This document shows positions 12,901 through 26,529 of a DNA stretch of 64,000 bases, piece by piece. The position numbers and the translations under genes are program-made. The DNA is from Rostratula benghalensis (lineage: Eukaryota > Chordata > Aves > Charadriiformes > Rostratulidae). Location of the stretch: contig VXAI01000009.1 of NCBI GenBank assembly GCA_013399305.1, forward strand, positions 1,154,324-1,218,323. Direction: 5' to 3'. Under the pieces are notes generated by a model that was not told the DNA's origin, ran no database searches, and saw only the letters and a program-made list of their open reading frames with translations. Positions within the stretch are counted from its first letter, which is position 1; every line of letters starts with the position of its first letter.

Positions 12901-15900
12901 TAAACAGAAATCAAATGAAGGTAAATGTGGCCCAACTAATTTGAAAGTAGTGCTGATTCCATAGAAACTATAACTGCAGTTAAGGTTTTAAAACATTTTA
13001 TTTTATAAATTGGCTGTTGATTTCACTGAGTCAGGGTGAAATTAGAAGAGAGTAATAGGTGAAGAAAAGCAAACACCTTTTTTAAATCATCTGCAAAAGG
13101 GCTTTTCACCCTTCTGAAACCTAATGAGCTTCAGTCAGCCACTCAACTTAAGATGGTAGGTTCTCTTCAATAGCTAGCTGTTTATTGAAACAATTATTTT
13201 TTTTTATTTTATTTTCTGGACAGAAAAGTCTAGAAAAGTTTGAGGATGTAGATTCAGCCTTTTCTGGGATGTGAGAGAAGATTGGTGGTGCGTGTGACTC
13301 ATCTCTACAGCTTTGCTCATTTGAGGACAAAAAAAAAACCAAATTAAATTCTGCTCTGGTTCTGAAGTAGTTTATGGAATACCGGGATGACGCGAGTTGC
13401 ATTACCTTTTAGCTAGAATACAATTTCACCTGGCTCAATTGCAACCTCTAGATCCTTCTTGGGATAGAAGTTACATCAGTGAATGAGGCTGATTTTGACT
13501 CTTGCATATGCCCTTGAGCTCTGTGTTTACCCTGTTAGTTGCAGAGACCTTTCAGGCGCCAGGCATGGACTTTTTAGCTTACTTAGAGTTACCCAATGTG
13601 ACTCCGTACAGCCCCACATAGGGCTTAGGAGGAGAGGCAGTCTGGCAGGCTCACACTGGCTTCATGGCATGGAGATGGGTGATGAGGAGTGGGACATGAT
13701 GGGGACAGGGCTAAAACAAAGAAGAAAGACCATTCTCTTTCCCCTGTGTAATTTCCACCGACTACGGGGCTCTTTGTATGTATCTCGTGATGTTGCAGGG
13801 AGGCCAGGCAAGCCTTTAACTGCCCATCTGAGTAGACTGAAAGATTGAACTACCTTGGAGTTCATTTTGTTGAGTGACTTCAATTTTAAGCAGAGAATGA
13901 GCAAGCAAAACCAAATGCAAACTTCCACAATGTTTAAAAGTGAAGGTAAATAAAATGTGAGAACAGTCCTCTTACAGAAACCTGTCAATCTGTGTATTAT
14001 GGTACAGTCAATGACCATCAAAAGACTAAATTCTAAGGGAAGCAACCATATTTTTTGTATGACCATCAGTGACTGGACAATACCTATTTTTATTAAAACA
14101 GAACAACATTGGAATTTTCTGTTTCAAACTTTAGGGGAAACTTCTTTTCTCTACCAAAAAAAAAAAAAAAAGTTAATTTCCCTTTTGCTTAGAATCAGAA
14201 TAAAAGTCAAAATTACTCATGATATGAAATATCTCAAAAAGACACCTACAGCAAGCTTCAATCTTTTTTGCATTCACTTCAGGGTGTACAGTTTAGGGTA
14301 TTTTGTTATTTTGCTAAAGTCAAAATATTACAGCTGAATTGAAGCGCTTCAACCAGAGAGAAGCAAAGCACTTCAGGCTGATGAAATGAAATATTCTGAT
14401 ATTTTTCCACTGAGCAATTTAGGTAAAATGTTAGAATCCTAGTGAGTCTCCAGACAACAAAGAGCCAGCAGCAGGCTGCAGAAGGATGCAAGGAGAGAGA
14501 GCAGACTGTGGAGCCAAAGAAATAAATGGAGTGGATGGTTGACAAGAGCTTTTTACTTGCCAGTCTTAAAGGACCTTGTGTGGGAAGGAAAGACACTTTA
14601 AAAAGCAAGCATTGCTAGGATTCCCTTTCTCTGTTGTTGTCTCTGTGCTGCCATGAAATATTTCAGGTTGTTACAAAGAAAGAAATGCAGGAAGGGTGAA
14701 AACAGACTGCTCTCTTCACATGTCCACATCCCAGCAGCTTATTTGTCCCATGTATGAGCCTCTAACGTCTAGGCAATTTTTTACTATGTCAGTTGTCCAC
14801 CTTGGAGAAGATAACATGTACAATAAAAACCTAGATGCATTTCCACAGGCCCTCATTCTCTGAGCTCCTTTCTGACTTCTGGTACAGTCGATTAGCCAGT
14901 GGCATACATGGTATTGGCTCCGATGTTTACTCACCAGGAGGAAGAGCTGCTTCCATTAACTCATTTTTCTGAAAGTCTCAAAACCGCACTGTTTAGTTTT
15001 AAGTCACTGTCAGACTGGATTGATCTCCTCCATGCCACCTGCCATGGAACTGAGTATCAGAGAACTTGCAGTGAGTTTCATTCCCTGAAGGATTTAATGC
15101 TGCATCTGTAGGCTCAAGCCAGAAGACTTACGAAGGGTTGATTTTTTTCTCAAAACATGGATTTTGAGGCCCTAAAATCACCTGTCAGATCAGTTTCTCT
15201 CTCTGTTTTACTGAATACAATCAAGCAGCCAAGTTGCAGGAAAACCTCAGCCAACTTCTTCCTTCCTAAAGCCACAGATTCCCATTAAAAATCACTATCT
15301 TTCATGGCATTTGGGGCATAGCCAATATTTCCGATTCTCTACTGCCTTTTAATTTCAGCCCCCTGAACAGAGTTTGTTCTTCAAGGCTGGAATGTGTGTT
15401 ACTGTACAAGACAGAAGTGCAGATTGTTATTTAAACTGAAGGCCTCGCTTTGCAAATGAACATCAAAGTAAGTTAAAGTGGATACAAACACAATGCAGAT
15501 GCCCTGGAAAGGCATTTTATATTGTCAGAGCAAAGGGATGAGGCCTTTGTAGGGTCGCTGAGTCTCACAGATTTATAGTAATTTAATTTTCTCCTTTAAA
15601 GCCCCACGTCCTGACATCACATGAACATGAAAGAAATTCAGCTTTCAAAAAAGGTTCATTTCTAGCTTTTTTGTTTGCAGGATATTATTTCACAAAAGGA
15701 CTTTATCAGCCAGGTTACCTGTTACAATGTGATTATAATTAGCTCATGACTAGGGGCAGCACCATACCATGGTTTTTTGCATTATATCTGAAAAAAAAAG
15801 ATGGCATTGGAAATACTTAAAAATATTAGTGTGTGTAGTTGCCTCTTAAACACAGATTACAGTGAGGATAGTACATTGTTTCTGATGTAAACATATAATT

Positions 15901-18349
15901 TTGAACCATATAACACCTCAAAAATATTAATGGTGAATGGTAATTATAGTGATTCTTGTTTAATTAGCTAAAATACATCTGAGATTGTGTTCCAGGCAGA
16001 GCTAGAGAGGAATAGAAGTTCAAGCCCACAGACAGAGAAACCATGCTTCTTACTTGGTGTTTACTATGCTCTCAGGGAAAAGGGCTGGTAAGTAATTTGG
16101 AAACACCAAGAAGATGGTAAGAAAAAAGCAGGAGCCCTGGCACTGTCCTTTCCACTTGCTGAAGGGACATAACCTACCACAAATACACTCCAGAGGTAAA
16201 CTCCTACAGGCCGTGCCCAAGTTGCAGCCTTTAGTATGCTGTTATTCCTGGTTTGGTGCCCAAAATGCCAATGCAAATGCTGCCTTCACCAGCTCAAGTG
16301 TATTTAAACCTTTATAATGACAAGCATATCTTTTAAACAGCTCCTTAGAAACAGACAAACCTGGCAGATTTTTCAATAAAATTTTATGGACCTGTATTAT
16401 TGCAGACTACATGAGCTGTAACCTGGCACTGTGTGCCATGGGATGGTTACATATGGCACCAAAGGGAAGAAGGGAAATAAGAAAAAAAAAAATTTAAAAG
16501 GGAACGAGGGAGTTTTCTGAACCAAGAATGGAAACTCTATTCAGCGTGATCCTTCTAAGATTCTGTAGAGTCTACATGCTGTAGTGCCTGCTTTGCTTCT
16601 CTGTTATTCCCATTTATACGGTGCAATTTTCTGGCCAGATGAGCCTGACTTGGGCACCCAGCCGGGCTGGGAGTGGACAGTCCGTGCTGGAGTGCTGCTG
16701 GACACAGAGGAGCGAGCCTCAGCTCTTACCTCTCCTGCTGTTTCTTGGCACACAGCCTGTTCCCATGACATTGTCTGAAGTTAGTCATGGAGGTTTATGG
16801 TTTATTTTTATAGCAATATTTTCAAGCAATTATCTTCCAACTTGTAGCTATAGACCTTTATACTCTCAATCTAGCAAGGGCTTGTTTCTGTAAATCCACT
16901 TGTTTAAGATTTCCCTCATGTGTGCACACTAAACACATTGTTAACCTTGACGAGCAGTTAACACTTAACCAGCACTGCAAAATTTCAGCTCATTTTCAAG
17001 TGTTGTAAGCTTACATTTCTCCTGCCTGTTCTGTAAGCCTGGCATGGTAGGGCAATAAAGGAAAGAATAAAATAGCTAGAGCCAGCAACTTAACTGCTTT
17101 AAATCAGTGCAGCTCACAATATCAATGGGGCTATAGAGATATACACAAACTGTGAATCTGGCTTTATGTAAAAAACCTCAGTAGTCACTGGATTCCATAG
17201 ATTTACCTGTACTTCAGTTCTCTCTCTTCGTTTCTGCTGGGGGAAGCTGGTTTGTTTTGAAGAGAAGACATCATGCTTATTTCAAAGAGGACTAACAGCT
17301 CATTAGTCAGTATTGATTTTGGGTGTGTTTGAGTTGTCATAAATGCCCTGCATAAGTGCAATTATCTTACGCTAATAAACCTGTTAGAGATCATCATCAC
17401 CATCTTCACAATGGACTAAAAATCCGGACTCTGATTCTGTATCACATTTGTACCTGGTGTAACCCAAATGATTGATCTGAATGACCTGAAGATGCACCAA
17501 GCCAGGTTGCCATTTGTTAGGTGGGGTACCCAAAACACAAGATGCATTTGACATACCAGTCATAGGCTAATTCTGGAGCCTGAGTTTCTGGATCTGGAAG
17601 AGGAAAATGGAAAAAGTTGCTGTAACAGTGACTGCTCAAGTGAAACACCAGACAGAGCACAAGGATCAAAAATGAGGCAGGAAGAATACAAACTTAAACA
17701 CTGCATACAAAGATTAATTACATAAAATAAAAGCTGGAAGAAATAAAAGAGCCAAACAAGGCAGCACAGGAAATTGCTAAAAATGTTGCTGTTGGCACTA
17801 AAGAAAGACAGAGAATATTCTGCCTGCAGCTGCAATACAGCTGTCATATCCAAACAAATTAAAACCCTCTGAGGACCAAAAAGCACAGTAAACTGTAATA
17901 TTATTTAAGTAAAGTAGTATTTGTTCTCTGCATCCCAAGACGAATACTGATTTAGAGGATGAAAAAGTAGCTTGGGAGCACCCAGTGGCACAAAATATTT
18001 TACTAGGTCCAGGGAAGCTTAAACTCTGCTTTTGTGGGTGTTAAAACACATATATATTCTTATTGTCTTCCTGCTACTGTACATGTGAGACTTCTGCCCT
18101 GTTTCTCTATCTCTATTTCAGGACTCCTGATGGCAGATTCTGGTGACCCAAGCAATCAGTGCTGTCTGGACATATACAATTTTTAGCTGAGTGCTGCAAT
18201 ATTCCCTGGCAGTCCGGCTTGTTTGCTCTGTGACATTTCAAACAGTACTGTACAAAAAGAGCAGCTGGCACTCTGTGTGCTGCTCGAGGCTTCCTCACAG
18301 GAACCCCTCAGCCTCCCAATCCCATCTCAGTTGCACTTGGTTACCGAGA
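9919..18349. other. Gene-poor intergenic DNA with one gap
   Basis: No exon is recognised. The longest frame, 10017-10604 on the - strand (195 codons), is Ser/Cys-rich without a domain. The 15550-15780 segment (TAATTTAATTTTC, GATTATAATTAGCTCATGAC) looks like AT-rich regulatory DNA with homeobox-like cores. The rest shows nothing distinctive. Confidence 0.55.
11465..11637. other. Assembly gap (173 N)
   Basis: Unknown bases in AT-rich non-coding DNA. Translations crossing it are meaningless. Confidence 0.99.
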
Positions 18350-18562
18350 AAGTTTTGCATTTGTTATAAGGTGCTTATGCTGATTTACAAAGCCATTGAA
18401 AAGCGGAGCCCAAGTTACCTTTCTGAGTTGGTGCCTCTTTACTCCGCTGGTCACAGGCTGAGGTCAACTGGTACAGGTCTCTGTGCATCTTCAATTCTGA
18501 AATGCACCACTTTGGGTGGTCGCTCTTTCAGCCATTGTGCACGTGGCCCCGCTGCCTCCTGA
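18350..18562 (+). mobile_element. Ancient LINE ORF2 carboxy-terminal fragment, still open
   Basis: The frame open from 18191 to 18562 contains YKVLMLIYKAI followed by SPSYLSELVPLYS, then RLRSTGTGL and LGGRSFSHCARGP. This matches the pattern at the end of L2/CR1-type non-LTR reverse transcriptases (a long 'KVLLLTYKAL..APSYLSELL..Y' stretch, then 'LRS' and 'RAFS..AP'). The upstream part of the frame shows no such similarity. It is not a functional transposase-like gene on its own: the catalytic RT and endonuclease domains are absent. CpGs are unusually frequent for such an old repeat. Confidence 0.65.
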
Positions 18563-21500
18563 CAGCACCGGCTCCGAACCTTCCCTGCGGATACCGTCCA
18601 AGCGCCAGACACAGTTGTGCTCATTGGCCATTAGCTGGGTGCAAATCACCGTGATTTCTGAAGAATCATTGCTCAGACCATTTTTTCCAATCATTTCTCA
18701 TTAGTGTTTTGAGATGTGTCTGCGAGATGAGGCACTGAGAAGAGTATTTGCTTTTTCCCCTCTGCCATTCCGTTTTCATTTTCTATTTGCAAATGTAATT
18801 CTCCCCGCAGTACAGCAGGGTAGAGTGCATAATTGTGGTGGGTAACTGTGAACACAGACGAACTTTTTCCTACTCTAAAGAAAACATTTATTATGGTCCA
18901 GAGCACAGAATAGCTTTACAAAGCACTTCTTTGATTAAATACATAAAATAAACCAGCTGCTGCTGTAAAGAAGCATAAAATATTTATCAAATTAAATGTG
19001 GATCGTGCAACCTTATGTTGACTTTTTAACCTTAAATGCCTACTAAATCAATGCAACAGATCAGAATTCACAGAAGTCAGCCTTCTGAAGCCATTATTAT
19101 TAATCATTACCTTAAAGTTCTGTAAATCTTTCTGATGAGCTGAAATTTTGACCATATTGTTAATCAATGGGTGTTCTTTGCAGACTGGATGAGAAACGGG
19201 GAAAGAAAGCATATTATTAATAAAATAGAAAAAAAAAAAAAAAGAAATGTTGGAATGTGTCTGCTCCAGAAATAGTAAAGTAGTTGCGTTTCACTGATGT
19301 AACAAATTCCATCATATGAAAACTATTATGCAAAGGTTACTCATTATTAAAGGTATTCCACAAAATGTCATGGTAATAGAGTGTTGTCATGGGATGAATA
19401 TATCTCACTTTGAAATATTCTCCACAAAAGCCTCGGTCACCACAACTTCCATTTAGCTGCAGAGGGCTGGCAGGAATGTTTTGTTTTAAAATTAATCATC
19501 CACTGTTCTTCCTTCCTGTTAGCAGGCTTAAGCACTGCAATATGAGAGAAAAACTCTTGGAACTGTTTTTATATTCATCCAATGCCCAAGACCAGAGGCA
19601 GGAAGGGACATTCCCAAACCTAATTCTGGGTATAACATAACTTTGAGAGAATTGCAGTGAGAGCTCTCAGCTGCAGTACCCAAAAGCTAATTTGCTTTGA
19701 TTCTAACAGAAGAAGCGACTGCTCAGTGTTTTGAGTGGTTAGTATTTGTCTTGCAAAAAGCTGAGAGATTATTGCAGACAAGACAGCCAGAGATACTAAT
19801 TCCAAGTATTTTAACTTAGGAAGAATGTTAGCGCACAAGCAATTGCCAAAGAAGTTATAAGATTATTCAGCTGAGTTTAAAACTGTTTGTGTGGAACTGA
19901 CTGAAGACTCCTAAAGAAAACAGCCGATGTACAACCTTACCCTGGGATCAGCTTGAAAAGGAGGGCAGGGATGGGGAGGGTCAGCAGTCATTTATTCACT
20001 ATTAGTTATTGTGTGTTCTTCCAGCCCCCTGGCTTTCTGTCCTCCCTTTTTCACATAGCCTGTGTGTTCAGGATTTGCCTGATGCCTGAGCCAGCTCCTT
20101 CTCTGATGAGCCTGCTTGTGGATTTGCTGGCTGTTTTTGGAGGACGAGAGGCAGACACAGACTCTGCCCTGCTTCTGCGTCTGCAGGGTTTCAAACTGCC
20201 CTCCAGTGCACGCTGCCCCTGCTGACCTCCAGGGGAGTACACGGCTTTAAATCATCTCACAAATCCACTCAAAATAAAAAAATAAAAATAAATTTAAAAA
20301 AACCCACCAGAAGTATGCCTGTGAGTATTCATAAACATTAACTTCTCACAGGGCACAAGGCAGTTTGCTCAGCAGCTGAACTCTGGTGCGGAGCTGAGCT
20401 GGGAGAGGAGCGCACCGACAAGTGGGACTGAAGAGGTGTGAAAGAAAAGGGGATTTTCCTGTTGCTAATTGCTGCCTGCCAGCAAAAATCACTATTTCCT
20501 TTTTTTAACAGTGTTGCTGCCTAGCTGAAAACTTTATGAGAAATCACTCCTGGATCTTTTATGGGAGCTTCAGTAGTCACATTTTGGAAGCTGTTACTTA
20601 ATATGATGTCACTAAGTCTGCAGGTGAGTAAAACCCCAAAATAAATTTTCTTTTGAAATGTTCTGGTGGCAGCTGTTTCCACACATGATTCATAACTTAT
20701 CTGCCTTAAGAACTGGGGCTGTTTAAATAGCTTCAGTGAACAAAAGCACACACACACACACCAGTCCAGAACGAAGCACGGATGCTTTCAATAGTGCTGG
20801 TTTAGCAGTGAGTCCATTATGGAATATCTGTCCCGACAATCATGCATGAGTGCTTACACTGAACTTTTGACAGCATTTTATATGGTTAATGCACTACGTG
20901 TAGGAAAAAAAAATCAGCTCAATGTCAAGTCAGAGCAAGGCTGAAAAATTCAGATGCAGGTTGTGAATTACATTTAGAAAAGGGGACATTTGGATCTGAT
21001 CTTTGGCCCATGTACAGTCAAACATAAAAGCCATTTTGTAGTGCCACAGACTGGAAGTGAGTCTGTCCCCTGTAAATTCCCTGGTGGTAACTTCTTGCAT
21101 GGCCAAAGCCTCTCTGTCACTTATTGTGTGGCACAGCAGAGCCAGCGCTGCTTCACCCAGCTGAATGCTCTTGAAGTCAGCAGAGTTGCTTGACTCAACG
21201 TTTTGAAGGCAGCTGTAGTCAACAGCGTGCAAATGAAAGGAGAATTCAGCCTGAGAGTGGCAAGAAGCTGTGGAGGGCAATTGTGACTTTCTGTGTGTGT
21301 ATCTTGTTTACCTACAGTATCAGGGACAAATCTTTCAGTTCTGGAAATGGTCATGAGACACCTCTTTTCTTAACATTTTCGGTTGGGAGATACAATTGCC
21401 TTTTTAGCTTGATTAAAAAAAAAAAAGGCAAAGTAAAAAAAAAAAATCAAATTTGATAGGTGGTCAGAAGTCTCAGAACCAGTTATTTCCAGGAGGTTTG

Positions 21501-24289
21501 TGAGATCTAACGGCTTGAGAAAAAGCCCAAAATATCTGAAATAAGCCCACTCTACAGATTTTTGTCTTACTAACAGGAAACAAATATTTGGCTTGGCAGC
21601 AGCCTACTCACCAGTCAGCATATGTGACAGCCAGTCAGTCAGTGTGCATGAAGCCAAAGCTCTGCTACCTCCTAGTGACTTGGCATGTCACAAAGGAAGA
21701 AAACAATGCCTTACGAAAATAATGAAAGGATCTTTTTTAAGTTTAAAATTTTGGGTGCCAGTTTTATTCTAGTAGAGGTTATGCATCAGATTTTAATATA
21801 ATTTAACCAAGAGAGGATATTTATCAGAATTTAATGACTGCCTAAAAATGTAATTGACATATTTCTGTGTAGGACAGAGAATTATAGATTGAAATCCAAT
21901 ATATACTCTTGTAAGCTGTCCAAAGCACAAAATGCCTTTTGCCTTTGTGAAGGTCTGCTGAAAGTGATGGTGTTGGTGATGGAACAGAATCCTTCAGGGA
22001 CACTCCTGTCCTCTATTGCAGTGTCTCAACAACTGCTTAAAGATTTTACGTTTGTCTTATCATTCTTGCTGTTTTCCTAGCACTACCCATTTCAGTTTAG
22101 AGGCCAGACTCTCAAGGGGCTTCAGTTCCTAATTCCCACTGGAACAAAGCAGGGAGGCTAGTGCATAAACACCAGGTATATCTGCAGCAAAGTCACTACC
22201 TGTGCTATAGAGCAACCCCTTTCAAGGTCATTGATGTTACTGGCTGCCCTCTGGACTCCAGACATGGCACCTAGACCCTTAAGCCTGCACATCTTGCACA
22301 GAAGTGTTGTAACAGGAAGGGGAATGGGCCCCATATTCCAGCTACAGCATATGAATTTGGGCCCAAGGGAGAACAGGACCTGTCCTGGGAACGCTTTCCC
22401 TTTGGCTGGAACTTGATATTGCCCCCCTGTAGGTCCCATACAGGCTGAGAGTGTGGGATGAATATGAGGTGAGGAGGGGAAATGGCATTGCAGCAGTGGT
22501 AGGTACAGAGCCCCTACTCCAGCCAGCTTTTAACAGAGCAACCACTGCAGTTTCATGACCCAGGTAACCCCAGTGGCCATTTTCCACTTGTCCAAGGGGA
22601 GTGTGTTGACAGGGAAGCGAAAATGCTGTACCCTTAGCCGTTCCTGAGAGCTGAGCTCCAAGGAGCCCAAGGGAAGGTAAGCCCAGGCAGCTGGACAGAC
22701 CCACTCACATCCATGCCAGTTTGGCTCTGCACAAGCTCATCCCAAATCAACTTAGAGAGCAGGGAGGGCTTGTCCCTTGCTGCTTTGCTTGCAGTCAATT
22801 TGCAAAATAATTCCTTCAGGATGATCACAGAGAACAAATGAAAAGCTCAATCCTGAATCCTCCACTGCTGTGGGTAATCCCTGTTCCAAGGAGTAAAATC
22901 TCTTGTTTAAATGCAGAATAGAAAACTGAGAGTTTCAGAGAAAGTGTAAGCCTTGGATAGCATGCTTTGCACGTATCAGATTTAATAATTATTTTTTATT
23001 TTCAATTAATGAGCTCTGTAAAACCAAAAGAAGCAGAGGAATAGCAGAGGGAGTCATGATTTTGGTGGGATGGAAGTTAGCACACCAGAGAATAAGAATC
23101 TTTAAAACTGGCCATGAAAGAAAGTTTAGTTTAAGTTTGTTGAGGTTTCTAGTAGGATAAAGTCATATATATGTACTTAGACTACGCAACAGCCATGAAA
23201 AGAGGAAATAAGGGATTCGTAGAAAAAGGTGTAGATTGTTAGGAAAAGTTACAGCCAAAAGCAAATTACATTGTTCTACCGGGAAAGAGAGACAAATACA
23301 ACACAGAAATACACCACACTCCTTCCACAATATTGCCCTAACTCGAAAATGTGCCATAATGAATGTTGGTTGCAAACCAAGAAGACAAAGAAGAGCTTGT
23401 AGTAAAATTCAAAGTTCAAAGCCTGGTAGTTGGTTGGAGGGAAAGATAATATTTTCAGGAGATGATGAAGGAAAAGAGTGTAACGTTATGGAAATGCTCA
23501 TTATTGAAAAAAAAAAAAAGCCACAATAGAGGATTAAAATATATTTCTATTTATATAGAAAACCAGAATTCTGCCTGTTTTCAAATCAATTGTAGAACTC
23601 ATACTGAATTCTGTGAAGTCAAGTTTTCTTTTCAGTAAAGTTAAGGTATTGAGTTTAACTCCCCGGCAGATACCTTGTACACGGATTAAATTATTAAAAT
23701 CCAGTAATCTAGAGAGAGGAAGCTCTTCCTCAGGGATCCATTTGCCAACTCCAGAAAAGGCTTTTTTTTGTGGTGTTTGCCAAATCACTCATTTTCCATG
23801 CCTCGGTTTCCAGTCATCAACCCACCCGTGGGTGTGTTGTCTCGGTAGCTTTTATCCCCATAATTAAACCTAACACTGCAAACGTATTGAGTCTGCAACG
23901 CAGCCTGGAAGCCTCCCAGCAAAAGGACTCCTGGCTGTTAGCACTGCTCGTCTGGCTCAGCGCTATGGAGAGGTCCTCCTTAAAGCCGGGACTACATGAA
24001 CCAAAGCCAAACGGCCGCTTTTATTGATGTGAATATTTTCTTTTTTTTTCTTTATGCCCACTCGAGGTGTAGACACAAACCGCTGTTTCAGGAAAATGCT
24101 CGATTTCTGCACCCCACATACATCGATTTGGTCAATCTGCTTTGCAATCCTCCACTGAGCACAATAAATGAGCCCATTCAAAAAAAAAAAAAAAGGAAAA
24201 AAAAAAAAGGGGGACTAAGCGAGTGAGAGAAAAAGCCGCTATTTTCTCAGGTGGTCGGAGGTATTCTTAATTCTTAACAGCCCAACTCC
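18563..24289. other. Gene-poor intergenic DNA
   Basis: No exon is recognised. It contains A-rich simple repeats (19231-19243, 20274-20300, 21413-21426, 21437-21447, 24181-24208). The G+C content rises sharply at its right edge where the CpG cluster begins. Confidence 0.55.
20748..20761 (+). repeat. Short (CA)n microsatellite
   Basis: About seven CA units. No associated feature. Confidence 0.7.
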
Positions 24290-25170
24290 CCCAGCGGGGG
24301 CCGGTGGGGAGGGGAGCCGGGCAAGAGCCCCGACGGGACGACTCGACCCAGCCCCGGGCTATCCCAAAAAGGCCGGGCCACTTCTCGGGCAGGAAACCCC
24401 GCGGTCTCCCTCAAATCCCCTCAGGTGGCGAGCTGGACGCGGCCGCGCAACCCCGCGGAGTTTCGTGGCCACCGCGCCCCAATTTCGCCCGGCTGCGGCC
24501 TCTGCGGGGGGACAAGGCCGGTGTCCCCTGCTCCTCATTCTCCTGCCCCGCTTCACATGAGCCGCAACCAAACACGGTCACCGTCGAGAGGGCTGAAAAG
24601 AGCGCTGCGAAAAGCGCGGAAACAAACGAACATTTTAAATTTGTTTTGGTTTGTTTTTTTGTTTTGTTTACCCTGCTGGAAGCGTGGAAATTCATTGTAA
24701 CGCTCAGGGAGGGACCCTGAAACGCTTCTGTGAATTTAGCTGGAGGGACGGGGCGACCGGGCACATGCAGCCGTCCCTTGAGGGCCCACGAAGACTGACG
24801 TGGTCTCACCCCGTGGGCCCACGGAGACGGGCTCGCTGCGGGGCGGGGTGTCACCTGCCATAGGACCGCCCTGCGGTCCTTACCGCCTCTGCGGGGGGAG
24901 CACACGCGTGAGAGCTGCCCCGTGAGTGTAGCATCCCCGTGGAAATGCCTGCCGCATCTCATCCCCATGGGTGCCGTCGGGGAAGAGGCGGCTCTCGGCG
25001 GCAACCCGGGGCTACCAAGTTGTCAGGGAGCACCGTGGGGTAGCAGGGAGGCCTTTGACCGCGTCGGTCAAAGCGTGCCGTCATCTACAGGGGGACGGCG
25101 CATCTGGGGTCCCGTGGGGGAGAGCGCTCCCTTGGCCCCAACGCCAAAGTGTCTCGGGAGAGGGTGAAAC
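24290..25170. promoter_or_regulatory. CpG-rich block 1 upstream of NKX2-8
   Basis: The composition shifts abruptly at about 24.28 kb from AT-rich, CpG-poor DNA to very GC-rich DNA with many CpGs. Several overlapping open frames on both strands (for example 24304-24720 on + and 24411-25004 on -) are expected from this composition and contain no domain I recognise. It is likely an unmethylated island: a distal promoter or enhancer of the NKX2-8 domain, or the start of a non-coding RNA. Edges were judged by eye. Confidence 0.6.
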
Positions 25171-25614
25171 CTGAACGGGTAAAACCCGAAATGATGCCGG
25201 GCGGACAGAGCTGAACAGTATCCAAGTCGGTCCCAAGCAAAACAAGAGATGAAACATCTCAGGTTATTGCGTTCTCCCTTTGAAGCGAACTATTTCCCGC
25301 AGATAACAATGCGTAGGTATATTTAGACAGCTCGGCTTGTCCAGGGAGAATGTGTCTTGCGCTATTTGAGAAAAATCTCTAAGAGTAAGTGCAAATATTT
25401 GATGCTGAAGAGCTCTTAAGGCTTGAAGAGTACCATTTACTTATTTCTACACATCAGTGTGGGCTTAGGATGTTAAATAGATTAAAAGGCTAAGAGAGGT
25501 CACTGAAGTAGACTCTCGTTCTCTCATCCTGACTTTTTTTCCCTTGCAAAGTTTTTTGCGCTTTCTTTAGGGGGTCCTTGGCAAACTCCTCATGAGAGCC
25601 ACCTCGGATACTGT

Positions 25615-26040
25615 ATAAGTTTGTGGCTCTGACCGCCGGCCCCCNNNNNNNNNNNNNNNNNNNNNNNNNNNNNNNNNNNNNNNNNNNNNNNNNNNNNNNN
25701 NNNNNNNNNNNNNNNNNNNNNNNNNNNNNNNNNNNNNNNNNNNNNNNNNNNNNNNNCCAGGCATTCAGCAAATATTTGACTGCGGGGTCAAGATATTAAT
25801 AAGCACTTCTCGGCCTCCTTTTATACCCGGGGCGTCCGGGAGCCGGGGGCAGCGGCGGCGCTGCCCGGAGCCCGCCGGGCGGGCAAGGTGAGCCCGGCCA
25901 TACCTGGCGGGGGGAGTCGGGCCGGTGTCCACCTCCCGCCGGCCTCGGGGTGCCCTGGCGGTGACACCGGCAACCGGGAGAGGTGGGGGGACCAGGGCGA
26001 CGGCGGGAGGAGCCGCTCCGCCGAGGACGAGCACGTCGTT
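25615..26040. promoter_or_regulatory. CpG-rich block 2, partly lost in an assembly gap
   Basis: A GC-rich, CpG-rich stretch is interrupted by 112 unknown bases (25645-25756). The sequence after the gap (about 25820-26035) is extremely G+C rich. Open frames on the - strand here (25765-26034 and 25796-26044) are low-complexity Pro/Arg/Gly translations with no recognisable domain. Confidence 0.5.
25645..25756. other. Assembly gap (112 N)
   Basis: A run of N sits at the edge of a very GC-rich block, typical of sequencing dropout. Predicted proteins crossing it are artefacts. Confidence 0.99.
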
Positions 26041-26089
26041 TCAATTTAATCTCATTTAAAAAGACATAACTAATAAATTTGTATGGACG

Positions 26090-26290
26090 GGGCTGCCGGA
26101 GACGTAAAGCAGAGTCGATAGTGGTTCAATCCCATTGAACCCTATTGAAAACCATGACAACAAGGAACAAGCTCCGATTTATCCCGTAGAGTTAAAGCAC
26201 ATTGTGGGAAGGCGTCAATCACCTATTATTCCAGATCTGAACAAATGCAAAATCTTGACTGGAACAAATGCTTCCAACAGGTCCGGGACA
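26090..26290. promoter_or_regulatory. Candidate conserved non-coding element between CpG blocks
   Basis: A balanced-composition segment without repeats lies between two CpG islands. It has a short inverted motif pair (TTCAAT...ATTGAA, repeated around 26125-26147), a SOX-like ACAAGG and homeobox-like TCAATCA. It does not code. Conservation is inferred only from texture and place. Confidence 0.3.
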
Positions 26291-26529
26291 TAGGGCTACA
26301 TTTCCCTTTTGTTCACGGCCTAGCAGTTGGCATGTATTTGTGCTCCCCTCGCTTCGACCACCCAGGACGGCTGGGAGGCTGTGCTTGGAGCGGGGAAGAT
26401 AACTACTGTCACCAGGCACGCTTGATAGGTGGCTGCAGTAATCACGGCCTGGGAATCGTTTATATGGAGCCTGTCCAGTCCCGAAGAAATATGCGGGAAG
26501 TTGGCCAAATGGAGCCCTGTGCCCCGTTC

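Noticed and set aside
24411..25004. 197-codon - strand frame in CpG block 1 as a new gene
   Set aside because: Long frames are expected in GC-rich DNA; several overlap in different frames, none has a recognisable domain or splice context.
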